From Nitzschia sp. DOCU1 (taxonomy: Eukaryota; Bacillariophyta; Bacillariophyceae; Bacillariales; Bacillariaceae): 64,000 nt of DNA. The stretch covers positions 620,001 through 684,000 of the forward strand of contig OX595997.1 of the NCBI GenBank assembly GCA_951394045.1. Direction: 5' to 3'. The translations under genes and the position numbers were made by a program. The stretch's first letter is position 1; every line of letters starts with the position of its first letter. The notes beneath the pieces are model-generated. The model did no database searches and was not told where the DNA came from. It worked only from the letters and a program-made list of their open reading frames with translations. Shown here piece by piece: positions 42,457 to 52,950 of the stretch.

Positions 42457-44035
42457 CTAGTCGAATTCAATAGTATCGGGATCTTCCACCACCATGGACA
42501 TGCTGCGGGCATCATTCGCGGCCAAGGTCGATTCTCCAATTCGGTTAGCCTTGGTCACGAGGCGATACAAAAAGTAACACCCCAAAGGTATGACCACTTG
42601 AAATACCATGGATATAATTTGTTGTTTCCAAAAGTTGAATTCTTGAATTTTGGCAGTCGCTTCTTCGGTTCCTTGCGGACTCGGTGGTTTGGTAGTCGCT
42701 TCATCAAAGGAGACTCGATTTCGTTTCATTCCAGGATTTGTTGTTGTGTCTTCTGTTTCTTGTGATTCTGTAGTCTCTTCTCCTGCGGCGCTAGTCGTTG
42801 CTGCATCGTCGGTCTCTGGCGTCGTCTTGCCGTCCTTGTTGTCTTTATTCGTAGCATTTTCATCGTTCTTTGACGATAGAGCATTCAGCTTTTGAAGTTT
42901 GTTTCCAAACATGGCTTTGGATCGCTCCTTGTATTCGTGTTGTTTCCTTTTGAATTGTGCCTTGAGTTGTTTCAATTGCTTTTCTTCCTCTGGATTTTTG
43001 TACGTAATTTCGCCTTCGGCCGCTTTCAGAGCGGCTTGCACTTCTTCCAGTGTCGATGCTGTATCTAGCAAGGAAGCTTTTGCGGCTCGCAACAGCCCCT
43101 TGATGTTTTTGTTATCGTGTTTCAAAACTTCAATCGCGGCTTGTTTGGCCTTGTGATATTCACGTTGTCTCAAATACACAGCCACAATATTATTCAAACA
43201 ATCCATCAAGAGTTGTTGTGTTTGATGCCGTTGGGGATGATCGGCTTCGACTTGTTGAAAATACGTGCCCTGCAACAAGGTTTCCATTTCTTTGGCCGCT
43301 TTGTTATACAGGCGAATCGCACGAGACATGGCAGTTTCACAAGATGGATCTGTGGGGGATTGAGGCGGAGGGCACCATTCGTTTTGATAAATATCATTGG
43401 CAATGGATTTGCGAGTCGTTGCCTTTTGAATGGTAAAGTAGGGATTGAGTCGAGACGTATCCATCACAATCATGAGCACTTTGATTTCAAACATGACACT
43501 GGCATTGGGTGGTATCTCTTTGCGTTCTTTACCATCCATATAACTGCGTGATCCGGTTCCAAAGGCATACTTGGAATGTGCCCAAACTCGACCGGTTTGC
43601 CCCGTTTCCATGAATCGAATAGCCATTTCCAAACACGGCAAGACATCACCCTCCCCGACTACCACTAGCCACCCCTTGGCTTGTTGAAAGATGGGACCAT
43701 CTGTCTGGGATTTATCCTCGGCTACTCGACCCACAAAGTCAATCAACACGGCATCCTGCGGATTGATGGCCTCGGGGCCTTTGCCACCGGCAGGTTCGGA
43801 CTTTTCAATAATCTACCCAGAGTGCAGGGGACCATAGTATCAGGAAAAGCGTATATTCGCAAATCCCACAAAGCCAAAGCCAAAAACTCACCTTCAGTAC
43901 AAGATCATCCCCCATGAGCTTTTCCCAGCCATCATCATCCGTCGTCGTGGAAGTATTTCCCCCCTGGTCTGTAGGTGGGACGTCCTCCTGCTTTGGAGGT
44001 TCTTCTTCCGGTGGCATCTCTTCAATTTCCACCAT
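42457..44035 (-). CDS. FKBP8: FKBP8-like tail-anchored immunophilin (FKBP-TPR-TM)
   Basis: Exons on the minus strand are 44035-43892 and 43812-42457, with a 79-bp GTGAGT..GGTAG intron between codons; product 499 aa. An acidic N-terminus (VEIEEMPPEEEPP) precedes an FKBP domain (about 50-170: VLIDFVGRVAED, GPIFQQ, VGEGDVLPCLEMAIRFM, KYAFGTGS, IPPNASVMFEIKVL). A TPR region (about 200-290: NNIVAVYLRQREYHKAKQAA, RAAKASLLD) follows, then a charged disordered stretch. A C-terminal hydrophobic helix (QVVIPLGCYFLYRLV) then ends in a short acidic tail. This order is that of FKBP8/FKBP38, an outer-mitochondrial or ER tail-anchored co-chaperone that docks HSP90 through TPRs. Several FKBP active-site aromatics are changed, so isomerase activity may be weak, as in FKBP8. 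Confidence 0.85.
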
Positions 44036-45034
44036 GATTAAGTAAGTTGCGATGTATTGCTACTATTCTCGTGCTCAAAGAAACAAGATTGGGGGTAATA
44101 GATGTGCAGTGTTGCGGATAACTCGAACCAACATCAACCATCAACGTCGTCCTTCTCTCTCTCTTCGAAGAGCAATAGAATGCTTTCAATGGCGGGGCGC
44201 GCGCACACACACATCATGGTGAAGTTCCCGCCAAAAACGTCGATCTTCAAAATTCAACTCGCGAACGCGCCCTTTTTGGAGGGTCCAACGGGTCGAACAA
44301 TCGGCACGCGGCGGCCGGCGGCTTGGCATGCGCGCGCGTGCCATACCAGGTACTATCGGTAGGCGATGGATGGTGGAAGCACTTTCAATGGAAGGGTTTC
44401 AACATGACGCTGGTGAGGTATGGTAGTAAAAGTAGAACTAAGCACAAGAGTTCTTCTCAGTTACGAGCGAGGCCAAGAAATCTGTTATTAAACACGTCTC
44501 CTCTAAGGTTCAACATCCTTGGGTTTGTGTAGCTACGTTGCTACATATTTCGAATTGACCCTAACTGGTTACAAGTGGCCACCATGTAACCCCCGCGATT
44601 TGTAGAGGATGAATGAGTCTCCCCACCATTCTCTATTCTTCCTGCGAGCGCCGTGCTCCCCGCAACAAAACCCATTATCTCTAAAGATCATGAGAGTGCT
44701 CGTTCCGTCTGGCGGAGCCGAAGCGTGATGGTATTAAGAAATCGCTACTCGCCCACTCGAAGAGCTTCCTCTTTTCTCTTGGCCATGTCGCTACCGCAAC
44801 AATTCGATACCGCTACCCTCGTAGCTGGGATGCTTCTTGACCACCAGGGTTCAAGAACGCCCCGCCGTCGCCATTTGGTATTGGGGAAATGACTTCTTGT
44901 GCAGCACTTATGCAACAGTCTCGCCTAGTTTGAACACTCCGGTCACCAAATCTCGCATGAGATGCGGCGCTGTTTGATCATCACCATTGGTCGTTCTTGG
45001 CATCATGCGCGTTTTTAACAAAAAGGTTCGTGCC
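44036..45034. other. Intergenic, left flank of sulfotransferase-like cluster
   Basis: About 1 kb without a supported gene. The part from about 44565 to 44690 (CAAGTGGCCACCATG, then CCCCACCATTCTCTATTCTTCCTGCGAGCG) is repeated in diverged form at about 47083-47180. The tandem duplication therefore includes this downstream flank. Confidence 0.5.
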
Positions 45035-46363
45035 CTACTTCGTTTGAGACCGATTGGAGGAGGATGGCGTATGACTAGTATCATCGTCTTCCTTTGGCAG
45101 GGACTGATGGTGCACTTCGCCATAGTCGACTTTGAATACTCGTTGCACCGGATCAAAAACGAGGCGCGGTGCTGGGTGATCATCATTGGTCGTTCCTGTA
45201 TCCTCAACATCAGCTGAAAGGTTCCGTTTTTCCCACTCCTGCTGATTGGCTGGAAAGACAGCTCCCTCGGGTGCAGAGGAATCTTCCTTCATGAGCTGCA
45301 CTTCAACATACTGTGGGGCGTCAGACTCGAAAACATGCTTGGTGTTGCCGTTGCGGATCCTTGCGTTGTCCAAATTGAATTCGATCCCCAGCTTGCGAAA
45401 TATCTCCTTTAAGTAGGATCCTTGGAGCGTCAACATGCTCTCATACGACACAATCAGCGGGTTCAAGCCTTTCTCGATGGTTTCAATCATGATTGCACGA
45501 CCCTGCTCGTATTGTTGGAAGGCGGCTTCTTCCTCGGGAGTGTGACCATGAAGTAAATTCGTAATGCCTTGAAAATGAAGCATGGGATCCCGGATGACCA
45601 TGACAGGGTAGACACGGACCCCTCGCTCGCGATACCATTGAATATTACTCGTCATATTCACAAAATACCGATGAGGACTACTCATGACTTCATCTCCCAT
45701 AAAGTCTCTGCAATCCTCGGGCGTAGACATAAACGCTGGCGGTGTCTCGTTGGAGATAGGTTTCACTTCACACTGTATAGGATAAAGGACAGGAACCGTC
45801 GGTAGAGGCTCGAAAAACTGCGTCCAATATCCATGAAACCCGAATTCTATCCAGCCCAATGGGAGTGAGATGTGATGGACTTGCGTCTGACTGTCCTTTG
45901 TTGCGATGCGATCAGTCATGTATTCTTGCGCGGGAATTCCTAGTGCTTCCGCAATGGTCTTTGCCGTAAATGTCGTCCCTGACGATTCCAATCCGTAAAC
46001 CATAAACAATTTCTTCGGTAAGACATTCGAGACTGGTTCCAATGGGAATCCATTCTCAATCTGCGCTTGGAGCCCAATGTCCACGTTCTTTATTGTAATG
46101 TTTGGAACCGACAATGGTCCCAAGTAAAGAGGGATCCTCTCTGCTACCTGTTTTAGCTTCTCGTAGTAGCCAGGAGCATCGTTCAGACGGCGACTCTCGT
46201 CCTCGACAAGTTCTTGATGATATCTGTTGATGCAAGATTGCTGTGGAACCAAGCTGGCGATTGCCAAGACGACGACCAACATAAACACTGGAGTTGAACG
46301 GTTACTCGCGTTTGTTCTTGGCGGCGGCATCTTGTCTCGTCGTCCTCGTGCTGGACTCGTCAT
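45035..46363 (-). CDS. Sulfotransferase-like type II membrane protein, copy 1
   Basis: 442 aa from ATG 46363. The short basic N-tail is followed by a membrane anchor (about 26-43, VFMLVVVLAIASLVP). The lumenal domain has KLFMVYGLESSGTTFTAKTI (about 113-132), whose ESSGTTF fits the 5'-phosphosulfate-binding loop of sulfotransferases. VMVIRDPMLHFQGI (about 250) fits the 3'-phosphate-binding RDP segment. Other invariant blocks are IGLQAQIENGFPLEPVSNVL, VHHISLPLGW, SPHRYFVNMTSNIQWYRERG and LIVSYESMLTLQG. The C-terminal repeat PRLVFDPVQRVFKVDYGEVH occurs once here. Golgi PAPS-dependent sulfation is inferred from the loops and anchor; the substrate is unknown. First of three same-strand tandem copies. 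Confidence 0.75.
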   Translation of the reverse strand: MTSPARGRRDKMPPPRTNASNRSTPVFMLVVVLAIASLVPQQSCINRYHQELVEDESRRLNDAPGYYEKLKQVAERIPLYLGPLSVPNITIKNVDIGLQAQIENGFPLEPVSNVLPKKLFMVYGLESSGTTFTAKTIAEALGIPAQEYMTDRIATKDSQTQVHHISLPLGWIEFGFHGYWTQFFEPLPTVPVLYPIQCEVKPISNETPPAFMSTPEDCRDFMGDEVMSSPHRYFVNMTSNIQWYRERGVRVYPVMVIRDPMLHFQGITNLLHGHTPEEEAAFQQYEQGRAIMIETIEKGLNPLIVSYESMLTLQGSYLKEIFRKLGIEFNLDNARIRNGNTKHVFESDAPQYVEVQLMKEDSSAPEGAVFPANQQEWEKRNLSADVEDTGTTNDDHPAPRLVFDPVQRVFKVDYGEVHHQSLPKEDDDTSHTPSSSNRSQTK

Positions 46364-47411
46364 TCTTCTTGCTCTTTCTGGTGGTTAGCTTGTAACTAGT
46401 TGTTGCAGACGAGGAAGCACTCCTCCACGAAGAACACGGATCGAGAAGATTTCGATTTGCTGCTGCAGCGGCGGCGCCCCCTGTGGGTCCTTCAATTATC
46501 GTAATGGGATGCCACTTCTATCTTGCCTCGGGTGCGCAGACATGGCACTTTCGTCAGTCTGTTTGGGGTGGTACTTCTGCGGATCCCTTGGGCTGAGAAG
46601 CAGCAGCGGGACATTATTGGTGCGGAGGGTGGGATGCGCCACCATCGAAAGATACTTTCATGGGACTTTTCGGCTCTGGGCCTATTTATCCAAAACAGTC
46701 TATGCAGCGAGCGCGCCAGTCTCAGTTTCAAGAGCTCGCGCCAGCAGAGCAGAGAAGAGAAAACGACGATGGCGAAACACTGCAATGACGGCTTCCATCG
46801 ATTCCACACCGTCTTCTTTTTCAGCTCGGTGAGAGTAGCCGGTTGCTATAGAATTGATACGTAACGGGAGCAGAGCAAATACTAGCAGATCATATTAGTA
46901 TGAAGAGATTGTTTTCGTGACTTATCCGAAACCATAAATGACCGCTGAAGTTGTTGCGTCCATCAAATCGCTTCCCTTATCCTCCCTTCTTGATCGTTTC
47001 CATATTATTGTCAAAGGGTCACGAATCATATTGAATAGAGTGTGGCCGCGTCGCCATGTGGAGCCTTTTCGCATACGATTGCAAGTGGCCGCCAAACCAG
47101 AGATTTGGAGAAAACGAGGTGAGCTTCCCCACCACCGCCAGATTCTTCCTGCGAGCGAGCCCCAACAAGCCCATTCTCTAAAGCAAATAAGTGTAGACGT
47201 GTTTTAGGTATGATATCATCCAACAGTCTGGAGCAGACATGTGGCGTTGAAGAAATCACCACATGAGCTCCTGTTTCCTTCCTCTTCTTGGTAATTCTTC
47301 GTCTTCGTCTGCTTCAGCAATTCGTTGGCGCCAATGTCGTTGCTGGGGTCGCAAGGCCTGAGATCGCTCGGAGGATGGTGCTTGACTATCATCATCTGCC
47401 TTTGGCAACGA
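46364..47411. other. Spacer between sulfotransferase-like copies 1 and 2
   Basis: Contains the 5' flank of copy 1 and the 3' flank of copy 2. About 47083-47180 is the diverged duplicate of 44572-44690. About 47330-47411 continues the C-terminal repeat sequence of copy 2 beyond its stop codon. A 100-codon frame pair near 46490-46860 shows no domain. Confidence 0.5.
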
Positions 47412-48875
47412 CTAATTGTGCACTTCGCCATAGTCGACTTTGAATACTTTTTGCACCGGATCAAAAACGAGCCGTGGCGCTGGTCGTTCAGGATCACGAT
47501 TGGTCGTTCTTAGTGGTGTTGCTTGCTGTGCATCCCCACTTAGTCGCAGCGAGCCATCATGCGTTTGAGAATGCTCGGAGGATGGTTCTTGGCTCCCATC
47601 GTCTATCTTTGCCAACGACTGCTGGTGCACTTTGCTGTAGTCGACTTTGAACACTCGGTTCACCGGGTCGAAAACGAGGCGCGGCACTGATTGCTCTTGA
47701 GGATCATGATTGGTCGTTCCTTGTGATGGTGGTGTATCCTCGTGCGGGGATTTAAACGGATGTTTCATGAGCTCCGCCTGCTGATCGGCTGGAAAGAAAG
47801 CTCTCTCGGGCGCAAGGGAATCTTCTTTGATGAGCTCCGCTTCTACAGAGTACAATGACGTGTCAAGATCGTCGGAAACGTATTTGGTATTGCCATTGCG
47901 GATTCCGGGGTTGTTGAATCGGGATTTGATTCCCAACTTGCGAAATATCTCTTTTAGATAGGGCGACTGGAGGGTCAACATGCTCTCATACGATACAATC
48001 AGTGGATTCATGCCTTTCTCTATGGTTTCCATCATGATCGCACGGCCCTGCTCGTATTGTTGGTAGGCGGCTTCAGCCTCGGGACAGTGACCACCATTGC
48101 TTTTGACAATGCCCTGAAAATGAAGCATGGGATCCCGAATGACCATGACCGGGTAGACATGGACTCCTCGCTCGCGGTACCATTGAATATTGCTGGTCAC
48201 ATTGACAAAGAATCGATGAGGACTGCTCATGACTTCATCCCCCATAAAGTCTTTACATGCCTCAGGTGAGGGCATAAAAGCAGGCGGCGCCTCTTCGGAG
48301 ATAGGCTTCACATCACACTCAATAGGATAAAAGACAGGAACCGTAGGTAAAGGCTGGGACCACCGCGTATCGAATCCATACCTGTTCTCGTCTACCCAGC
48401 CCAATGGGAGTGAAATGTGATGTACTTGCACGCGTCCGCCCCTTGCTGAAATGCGATCAGTGTTGCATTCTTCCCTTGGAACCCCAAGTGCTTCAGCAAT
48501 GGTTTTGGCCGTAAACGTCGTCCCCGAAGATTCCAATCCGTAAACCAGAAATAATTTCGTCGGCAGGACATTCGAGACTGGTTCTATTGGGAAGCCATTC
48601 TCAATCTGTGCTTGAAGCCCGATATCCTTGGTCCCTGTAATGCTGGTTGAAACAGACGACAATGGACCCATGTAGAGGGGAGCCAACTCTGCCGCATGTT
48701 TTAGTGCCTCGTCGCTAGGAACATCGTTCAGACTGCTGTGACTCCCATCGATAAGAAGTTGATGGTATTCCATGATACAAGTTTGTGGAATCAAGCTGGC
48801 AATCGCCAAGGCCATCACCAACATAGACACCAACGTTGGGTGGCTGTATTGCAGCACCGTCTTTCGTGGACACAT
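47412..48875 (-). CDS. Sulfotransferase-like type II membrane protein, copy 2
   Basis: 487 aa from ATG 48875; the frame is open upstream to a TTG at 49007, but the alignment with copies 1 and 3 starts at this ATG. Anchor SMLVMALAIASLIP (about 17-32), LVYGLESSGTTFTAKTI (about 110-126), VHHISLPLGW, MVIRDPMLHFQGI and LIVSYESMLTLQS are as in copy 1. The C-terminus carries two tandem copies of the tail repeat, PRLVFDPVNRVFKVDYSKVH and PRLVFDPVQKVFKVDYGEVH. The second is cut short by a TAG where the first reads a Gln codon. Sequence past the stop still resembles repeat DNA. Confidence 0.75.
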   Translation of the reverse strand: MCPRKTVLQYSHPTLVSMLVMALAIASLIPQTCIMEYHQLLIDGSHSSLNDVPSDEALKHAAELAPLYMGPLSSVSTSITGTKDIGLQAQIENGFPIEPVSNVLPTKLFLVYGLESSGTTFTAKTIAEALGVPREECNTDRISARGGRVQVHHISLPLGWVDENRYGFDTRWSQPLPTVPVFYPIECDVKPISEEAPPAFMPSPEACKDFMGDEVMSSPHRFFVNVTSNIQWYRERGVHVYPVMVIRDPMLHFQGIVKSNGGHCPEAEAAYQQYEQGRAIMMETIEKGMNPLIVSYESMLTLQSPYLKEIFRKLGIKSRFNNPGIRNGNTKYVSDDLDTSLYSVEAELIKEDSLAPERAFFPADQQAELMKHPFKSPHEDTPPSQGTTNHDPQEQSVPRLVFDPVNRVFKVDYSKVHQQSLAKIDDGSQEPSSEHSQTHDGSLRLSGDAQQATPLRTTNRDPERPAPRLVFDPVQKVFKVDYGEVHN

Positions 48876-49549
48876 TTCTTTTTCTTGTAGACGCAACAAC
48901 AAGCACTCGAATCTGGATTGAGTTTTCGATCTGCTCCAGCGCCCCCAAGTCTTTCTTCTAGTGTAATTCGATTCTACCACTGTTGTTAATCTTGTGGTAG
49001 TCTCCAAGTCATGAGATGTCCTGGGCAGACTCTACATCGTTTGTGCCTTTTGGTGGTACCAGTCCGATTCGATTCTTGCTTCTCTTCGCAGCGATGCCTT
49101 TTACTGAGTAGAGTGGTGGTATCTTGAGGTGCTGGGCCGCTTTGGCAAGGGGCCTTTCGTGCTTCTCTTCCCTGCTATGACTTCTGTTCACTGGACATTG
49201 GGCATATTATTTAATCGTACTCGTCAAGGCTTATCACTCATTATTCAATATGAGGCGCATACATCCCGATTATATGAAAATTTGATCTTCAATAAAACGT
49301 TCGTCCGCCGGTCGTGCTTGGATTCTTCCATCATCCAACCTTCGAGTCAGTCGTCTGTTGACAGAAAGTGACGCTATTGTTAGATTAGGTTTCAGAGTTT
49401 CAATTTAGAATAGGCGAGCCAAAATATGTTACAAGCTCTGAGAGATGCGCCTTCAAGTACTTACTAGAGATAAGGCTTTGTACAACGTTCCAACGCACCG
49501 AAGGCTCGTCTAGAGCGTTCAACTAGTCTGGCCCCGATGCGTCTTGAGA
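48876..49549. other. Spacer between sulfotransferase-like copies 2 and 3
   Basis: No supported gene. The right part is the 3' flank of copy 3 and the left part the promoter of copy 2. Confidence 0.4.
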
Positions 49550-50926
49550 TCACCACTTGGACAGGCCTCTTTCTTCCGCTTTAGCATTTCGTTGCCGTTG
49601 TAGCTGGGAACGCCATGCTTGAGTACTTTGAATTCGCTCCAAGGACCCTTCTGACGCACCCCCGTCTTGGTTCTTTCGCGGCGACCACTTGTGCATGTCC
49701 CAATTCTCGATGTTCTGTATTTTGGTCGTCGAGTCGTGAAGATTGGGGCGAGCATGCTTTCCCGTCTGTTGACTGGTGCGAGGCGGTGTTCGATTGGTCA
49801 CTCCTTTCCTTTCGAGTCGCAAATCATACTGGTTTCTGATCAATTCCTTGTGCTCCGATGGAAACGTATTCTTAGGCGTAGCAGCATCCTCTTTCATGAG
49901 CTCCAGTTCCACATGCGGGGCCAAACCTTTCTTGGATACGTATTTAGTGTTGCCGTTGCGGAATCCGGGGTTCAAATTGGATTTGATCCCCAATTGGCGA
50001 TAAATCTCCTTGAGGTAAGGCCTTTGAAGGGTTAACATGCTCTCATACGATACAATTAGCGGATTCGTGCCTTTCTCGATGGTTTCAATCATGATGGCAC
50101 GGCCCTGCTCGTATTGCTGGTACGCGGCTACCGCATTCGGGCAATGGCCCCTGCGTCGATCGAGAATGCCCTGAAAATGTAGAACGGGATCTCGAATGAC
50201 CATGACGGGGTAGACACGGACTCCACGCTCGCGATACCATTGAATATTGCTCGTCATATTGACAAAGAAGCGATGAGGACTGCTCATGACTCTATCCCCC
50301 ATAAAGTCCTTGCAAGCCTCAGGTGAAGGCCTAAAAGCAGGCGGAGTCTTTCCTGGCATCGGCTTCACTGTACAATTTATCGGGAAAAAGACAGGAACCG
50401 TCGGTAGAGGTTTGGAATATTGCGTTTCAAATCCATAGGCATTCCGTGGCACCATACCCCACGGGAGTGAAATGTGATGTACTTGCACCTGACCGTTCTT
50501 TGTTGCAATCCGATCATTCCTTTGTACGTCCTTTGGGATCCCCAGTGCTTCCGCAATCGTTTTTGCCGTAAACGTCGTCCCTGATGATTCCAATCCGTAC
50601 ACCAGAATTAATTTCTTTGGCAGGACGTTGGAGACTGGTTCTAATGGAAAGCCATTCTCAATCTGTGCTTGCAGCCCAATATCTACATTTCTACTAGTAG
50701 CGTTTGGAACGGACAATTGTTCCATGTACAAAGGCGCCCGCTCGTCTGCAGTCGTAGGAACATCATAACTAGGACCAGCGTCCTGACTGTCAAACCCCTT
50801 GACGAATTCTCGGTATTCCTTGATGCACGCCGGTTGAATCAAGTTGGCAACCGCAAAGATAATCATTAACAACCACACCGCTGTTGGCTGCAGGCGAACC
50901 GGCATAACTGGTGGGGGAGGTGGCAT
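49550..50926 (-). CDS. Sulfotransferase-like type II membrane protein, copy 3
   Basis: 458 aa from ATG 50926; upstream frame to 50983 begins only with TTG. Pro-rich tail (MPPPPPVMPVRL), anchor WLLMIIFAVANLI (about 19-31), then KLILVYGLESSGTTFTAKTI (about 101-120), VHHISLPWGM, SPHRFFVNMTSNIQWYRERG, VMVIRDPVLHFQGI and LIVSYESMLTLQR. The C-terminal LVFDPV repeat of copies 1 and 2 is absent, replaced by an unrelated basic Asn/Gln/Arg-rich tail (GSLERIQSTQAWRSQLQRQR). This may be due to a frame change or divergence after duplication. Same inferred Golgi sulfotransferase-like role. Confidence 0.75.
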   Translation of the reverse strand: MPPPPPVMPVRLQPTAVWLLMIIFAVANLIQPACIKEYREFVKGFDSQDAGPSYDVPTTADERAPLYMEQLSVPNATSRNVDIGLQAQIENGFPLEPVSNVLPKKLILVYGLESSGTTFTAKTIAEALGIPKDVQRNDRIATKNGQVQVHHISLPWGMVPRNAYGFETQYSKPLPTVPVFFPINCTVKPMPGKTPPAFRPSPEACKDFMGDRVMSSPHRFFVNMTSNIQWYRERGVRVYPVMVIRDPVLHFQGILDRRRGHCPNAVAAYQQYEQGRAIMIETIEKGTNPLIVSYESMLTLQRPYLKEIYRQLGIKSNLNPGFRNGNTKYVSKKGLAPHVELELMKEDAATPKNTFPSEHKELIRNQYDLRLERKGVTNRTPPRTSQQTGKHARPNLHDSTTKIQNIENWDMHKWSPRKNQDGGASEGSLERIQSTQAWRSQLQRQRNAKAEERGLSKW

Positions 50927-51860
50927 CTCGTCGTCAAAGAAGCTGACACCAGCAGAGAAACGGGCAATCTGGAATAGAATCAACGTTTGCTCAAGGTCAT
51001 TATACCGGAAATAACTCTCCTGAAAGCATCAAACGATGAGATGTACTTCAGTGATAACACCCCAAGTGCGACGATGAGCAAGTTCCGCATTGGCTTCCTC
51101 CTGTTCCGCTTGCTGCCGGCCCCCGCGCGCGAAGATTTTTGTCGGCCTTCAGAGTCCATTTGGTCGTCTTGTGACCTACCGGTAGTTTGAAGAATTTGTA
51201 CTACCGGTAGTAGTAGAGGTCTGATAAAAGCTACCTGGTACTAGTAGAATAAAGAGACGGAGCCATGCACAGCTTGAACCAGTGATCCACACAAGCCATT
51301 GCACGTTGGTGGAATCGTCCAATGACACAAGACCCAGCCAAGGAAGCAATAGAGTAGCACTACTACTAGTAGCTAGTACATGAACAACTTGTTGCTGCGC
51401 GTACCCTACCACCACAAAGCCTAGAAGAAACGCTCGCTAATAAGCTCTACAAATTTTAACATGTACTACCAAACCCGTTCTTTGTTTCTCACTCCCTTGT
51501 GACGTTGAACCTCTGGCGCTGCGATCGATTCCGGTGTCAGATTCGTGAGTTTGTTTTGGTCCTCCAATCTTGCTGGGTACTAGTGGATTCTTGTGGTTGC
51601 GCATCCGCCTCACGACAGTTATAGTTTCAGTCGACCGACAAGTCCACTTCTCCAGAAAAAAAGCAAGCCCCGCACCCAGGTTCGCGACGGCTCGCCGATT
51701 GTCGACCGTACCGTAGTACTTGCCCCCATCTTTACGTGGTGGTGGTTTTCTCTAGAAGGAATCCTCGACCACCCCCACCCCCACCCCCACCCCCACCAAC
51801 GGCTACCGCACAAAGTAGACGGTAGACATTGTCCACAAGACCATGTCACTTCAAACAACT
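50927..51860. other. Intergenic with palindromes and a (CCCCCA)n tract
   Basis: About 930 bp, no supported gene. Two complete CTACCGGTAG palindromes occur at 51176-51185 and 51201-51210, and CTACTACTAGTAGCTAGTAC at about 51360-51379. A (CCCCCA)n microsatellite is at about 51769-51798. Confidence 0.55.
51769..51798. repeat. (CCCCCA)n microsatellite
   Basis: About five units of CCCCCA in the 3' flank of the HCNGP-like gene. Confidence 0.9.
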
Positions 51861-52475
51861 CTATTCCTCGAGCTCGGTAGAAGTAGAATTGGTCAATGGA
51901 AATAGCCGTTGCTCCAAATCTTGGAGGAGGCTGCCCGAACGTTGTTTATTACCCAAACACGACCCTAGTGGCTCTGAAATTCCAAAATGTTCCACTACCG
52001 ACATAAAAAAATGAGGATTGTGAAATTCTTGTTGGGATCGCAACGCATCGGCCCAACTAGATGTCGAATACTGCCGCAGCTGGTCCAAGTGGTGTTGTAG
52101 CTCGTGAGCAGTGGGAATTTTGGTGGTAATTGTAGGATGTTGTACGGGTAATTGTAAATAGTTGGTGTTCCAGTAAATCCAAGAATCCTTGTCAGTTGTT
52201 GTAGCAAGAGTCGGTACGGGAAACTGCGCAGATGCAATTTTCAATTTGGGCTTTTTGGAACGAGGAGGTTCGTCGGAAAGAGCGGGTTGTTGCTGTTGCC
52301 GTTGTCGTTGGTGGTGTTGAAGACTATCATTATCGGAAGAAGCATCCGAAATATCTCCCAATAATCCTGCCAATCCACTGTTTGGCGGCTGCGGAGCAAC
52401 AGCCTTGCTGTGGTTGGAAGAAGGAGAAGAAGAGGCACCCGAGTCATCCGATCCGTAACCAGCGAGGGCATCCAT
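51861..52475 (-). CDS. HCNGP/SAP30BP-like protein
   Basis: 204 aa from ATG 52475. The N-terminus DALAGYGSDDS followed by Ser/Asp-rich low complexity, a PPRSKKPKLK basic signal, and the C-terminal ELQHHLDQLR...FHNPHFFMSVVEHFGISEPLGS fit the HCNGP family. The family's core is a helix before FxNPxFLxKxVxxFxIxExGS. Animal SAP30BP binds SAP30 and splicing factors and acts in transcription regulation and splicing of short introns. The last would be relevant in a genome with introns of about 80 bp, but that link is my inference. The protein is shorter than animal homologues. Confidence 0.7.
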   Translation of the reverse strand: MDALAGYGSDDSGASSSPSSNHSKAVAPQPPNSGLAGLLGDISDASSDNDSLQHHQRQRQQQQPALSDEPPRSKKPKLKIASAQFPVPTLATTTDKDSWIYWNTNYLQLPVQHPTITTKIPTAHELQHHLDQLRQYSTSSWADALRSQQEFHNPHFFMSVVEHFGISEPLGSCLGNKQRSGSLLQDLEQRLFPLTNSTSTELEE

Positions 52476-52935
52476 GTTCTTTGGTTCTTTTGGAATGTCT
52501 AAAACTGACAATACTAATGACGACGACGACAATGCTGAATGAAACAAACTTGACGTTTGCGAAAATGATCAACACAGTCTCAACAGAACTTGTGTCGTTG
52601 TGCCGACGAGAGAGGGGTTCTTTGACATCATGGTCATCAAAAAGGAATGACCGACGATGGAAGAGGAGGGAGATGTTGTGGGTGATGTAATCGAATGGAT
52701 CCAATATCTTGGCAGGCGTGCGCGTGCCAGACTTCATGTTTCCACGTTTGTCTTCGTAGAAATTGTCCATTTGTGGCGAGCCCGCCACGCCACGCAAGCC
52801 TAACGGCAGTTCCGCCCGTCGAAATTCAAATGAGGCATCGCGTCTCTCGAGCTCGTCGTTGCTTTCATTGCTTGTTGTATTGTAACATCCCTTTATACCT
52901 TTGAGCGACAGTTTCATCTTCTTCTTGCTTGACAT
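52444..52935 (-). CDS. Doubtful hypothetical frame between divergent genes
   Basis: A 163-codon frame from ATG 52935 (MSSKKKMKLSLKG). Its start is only 15 bp from the divergent Spc24-like start, and its end overlaps the HCNGP-like start by 32 bp. Lys-rich N-terminus, later RRAELPLGLRGVAGSP. No family recognised, and the C-terminal third (VVVVISIVSF) looks like translated non-coding sequence. It may be a real short gene ending after an unseen splice, or chance. Confidence 0.25.
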   Translation of the reverse strand: MSSKKKMKLSLKGIKGCYNTTSNESNDELERRDASFEFRRAELPLGLRGVAGSPQMDNFYEDKRGNMKSGTRTPAKILDPFDYITHNISLLFHRRSFLFDDHDVKEPLSRRHNDTSSVETVLIIFANVKFVSFSIVVVVISIVSFRHSKRTKEHGCPRWLRIG

Positions 52936-52950
52936 AATTGACGTTTGACC

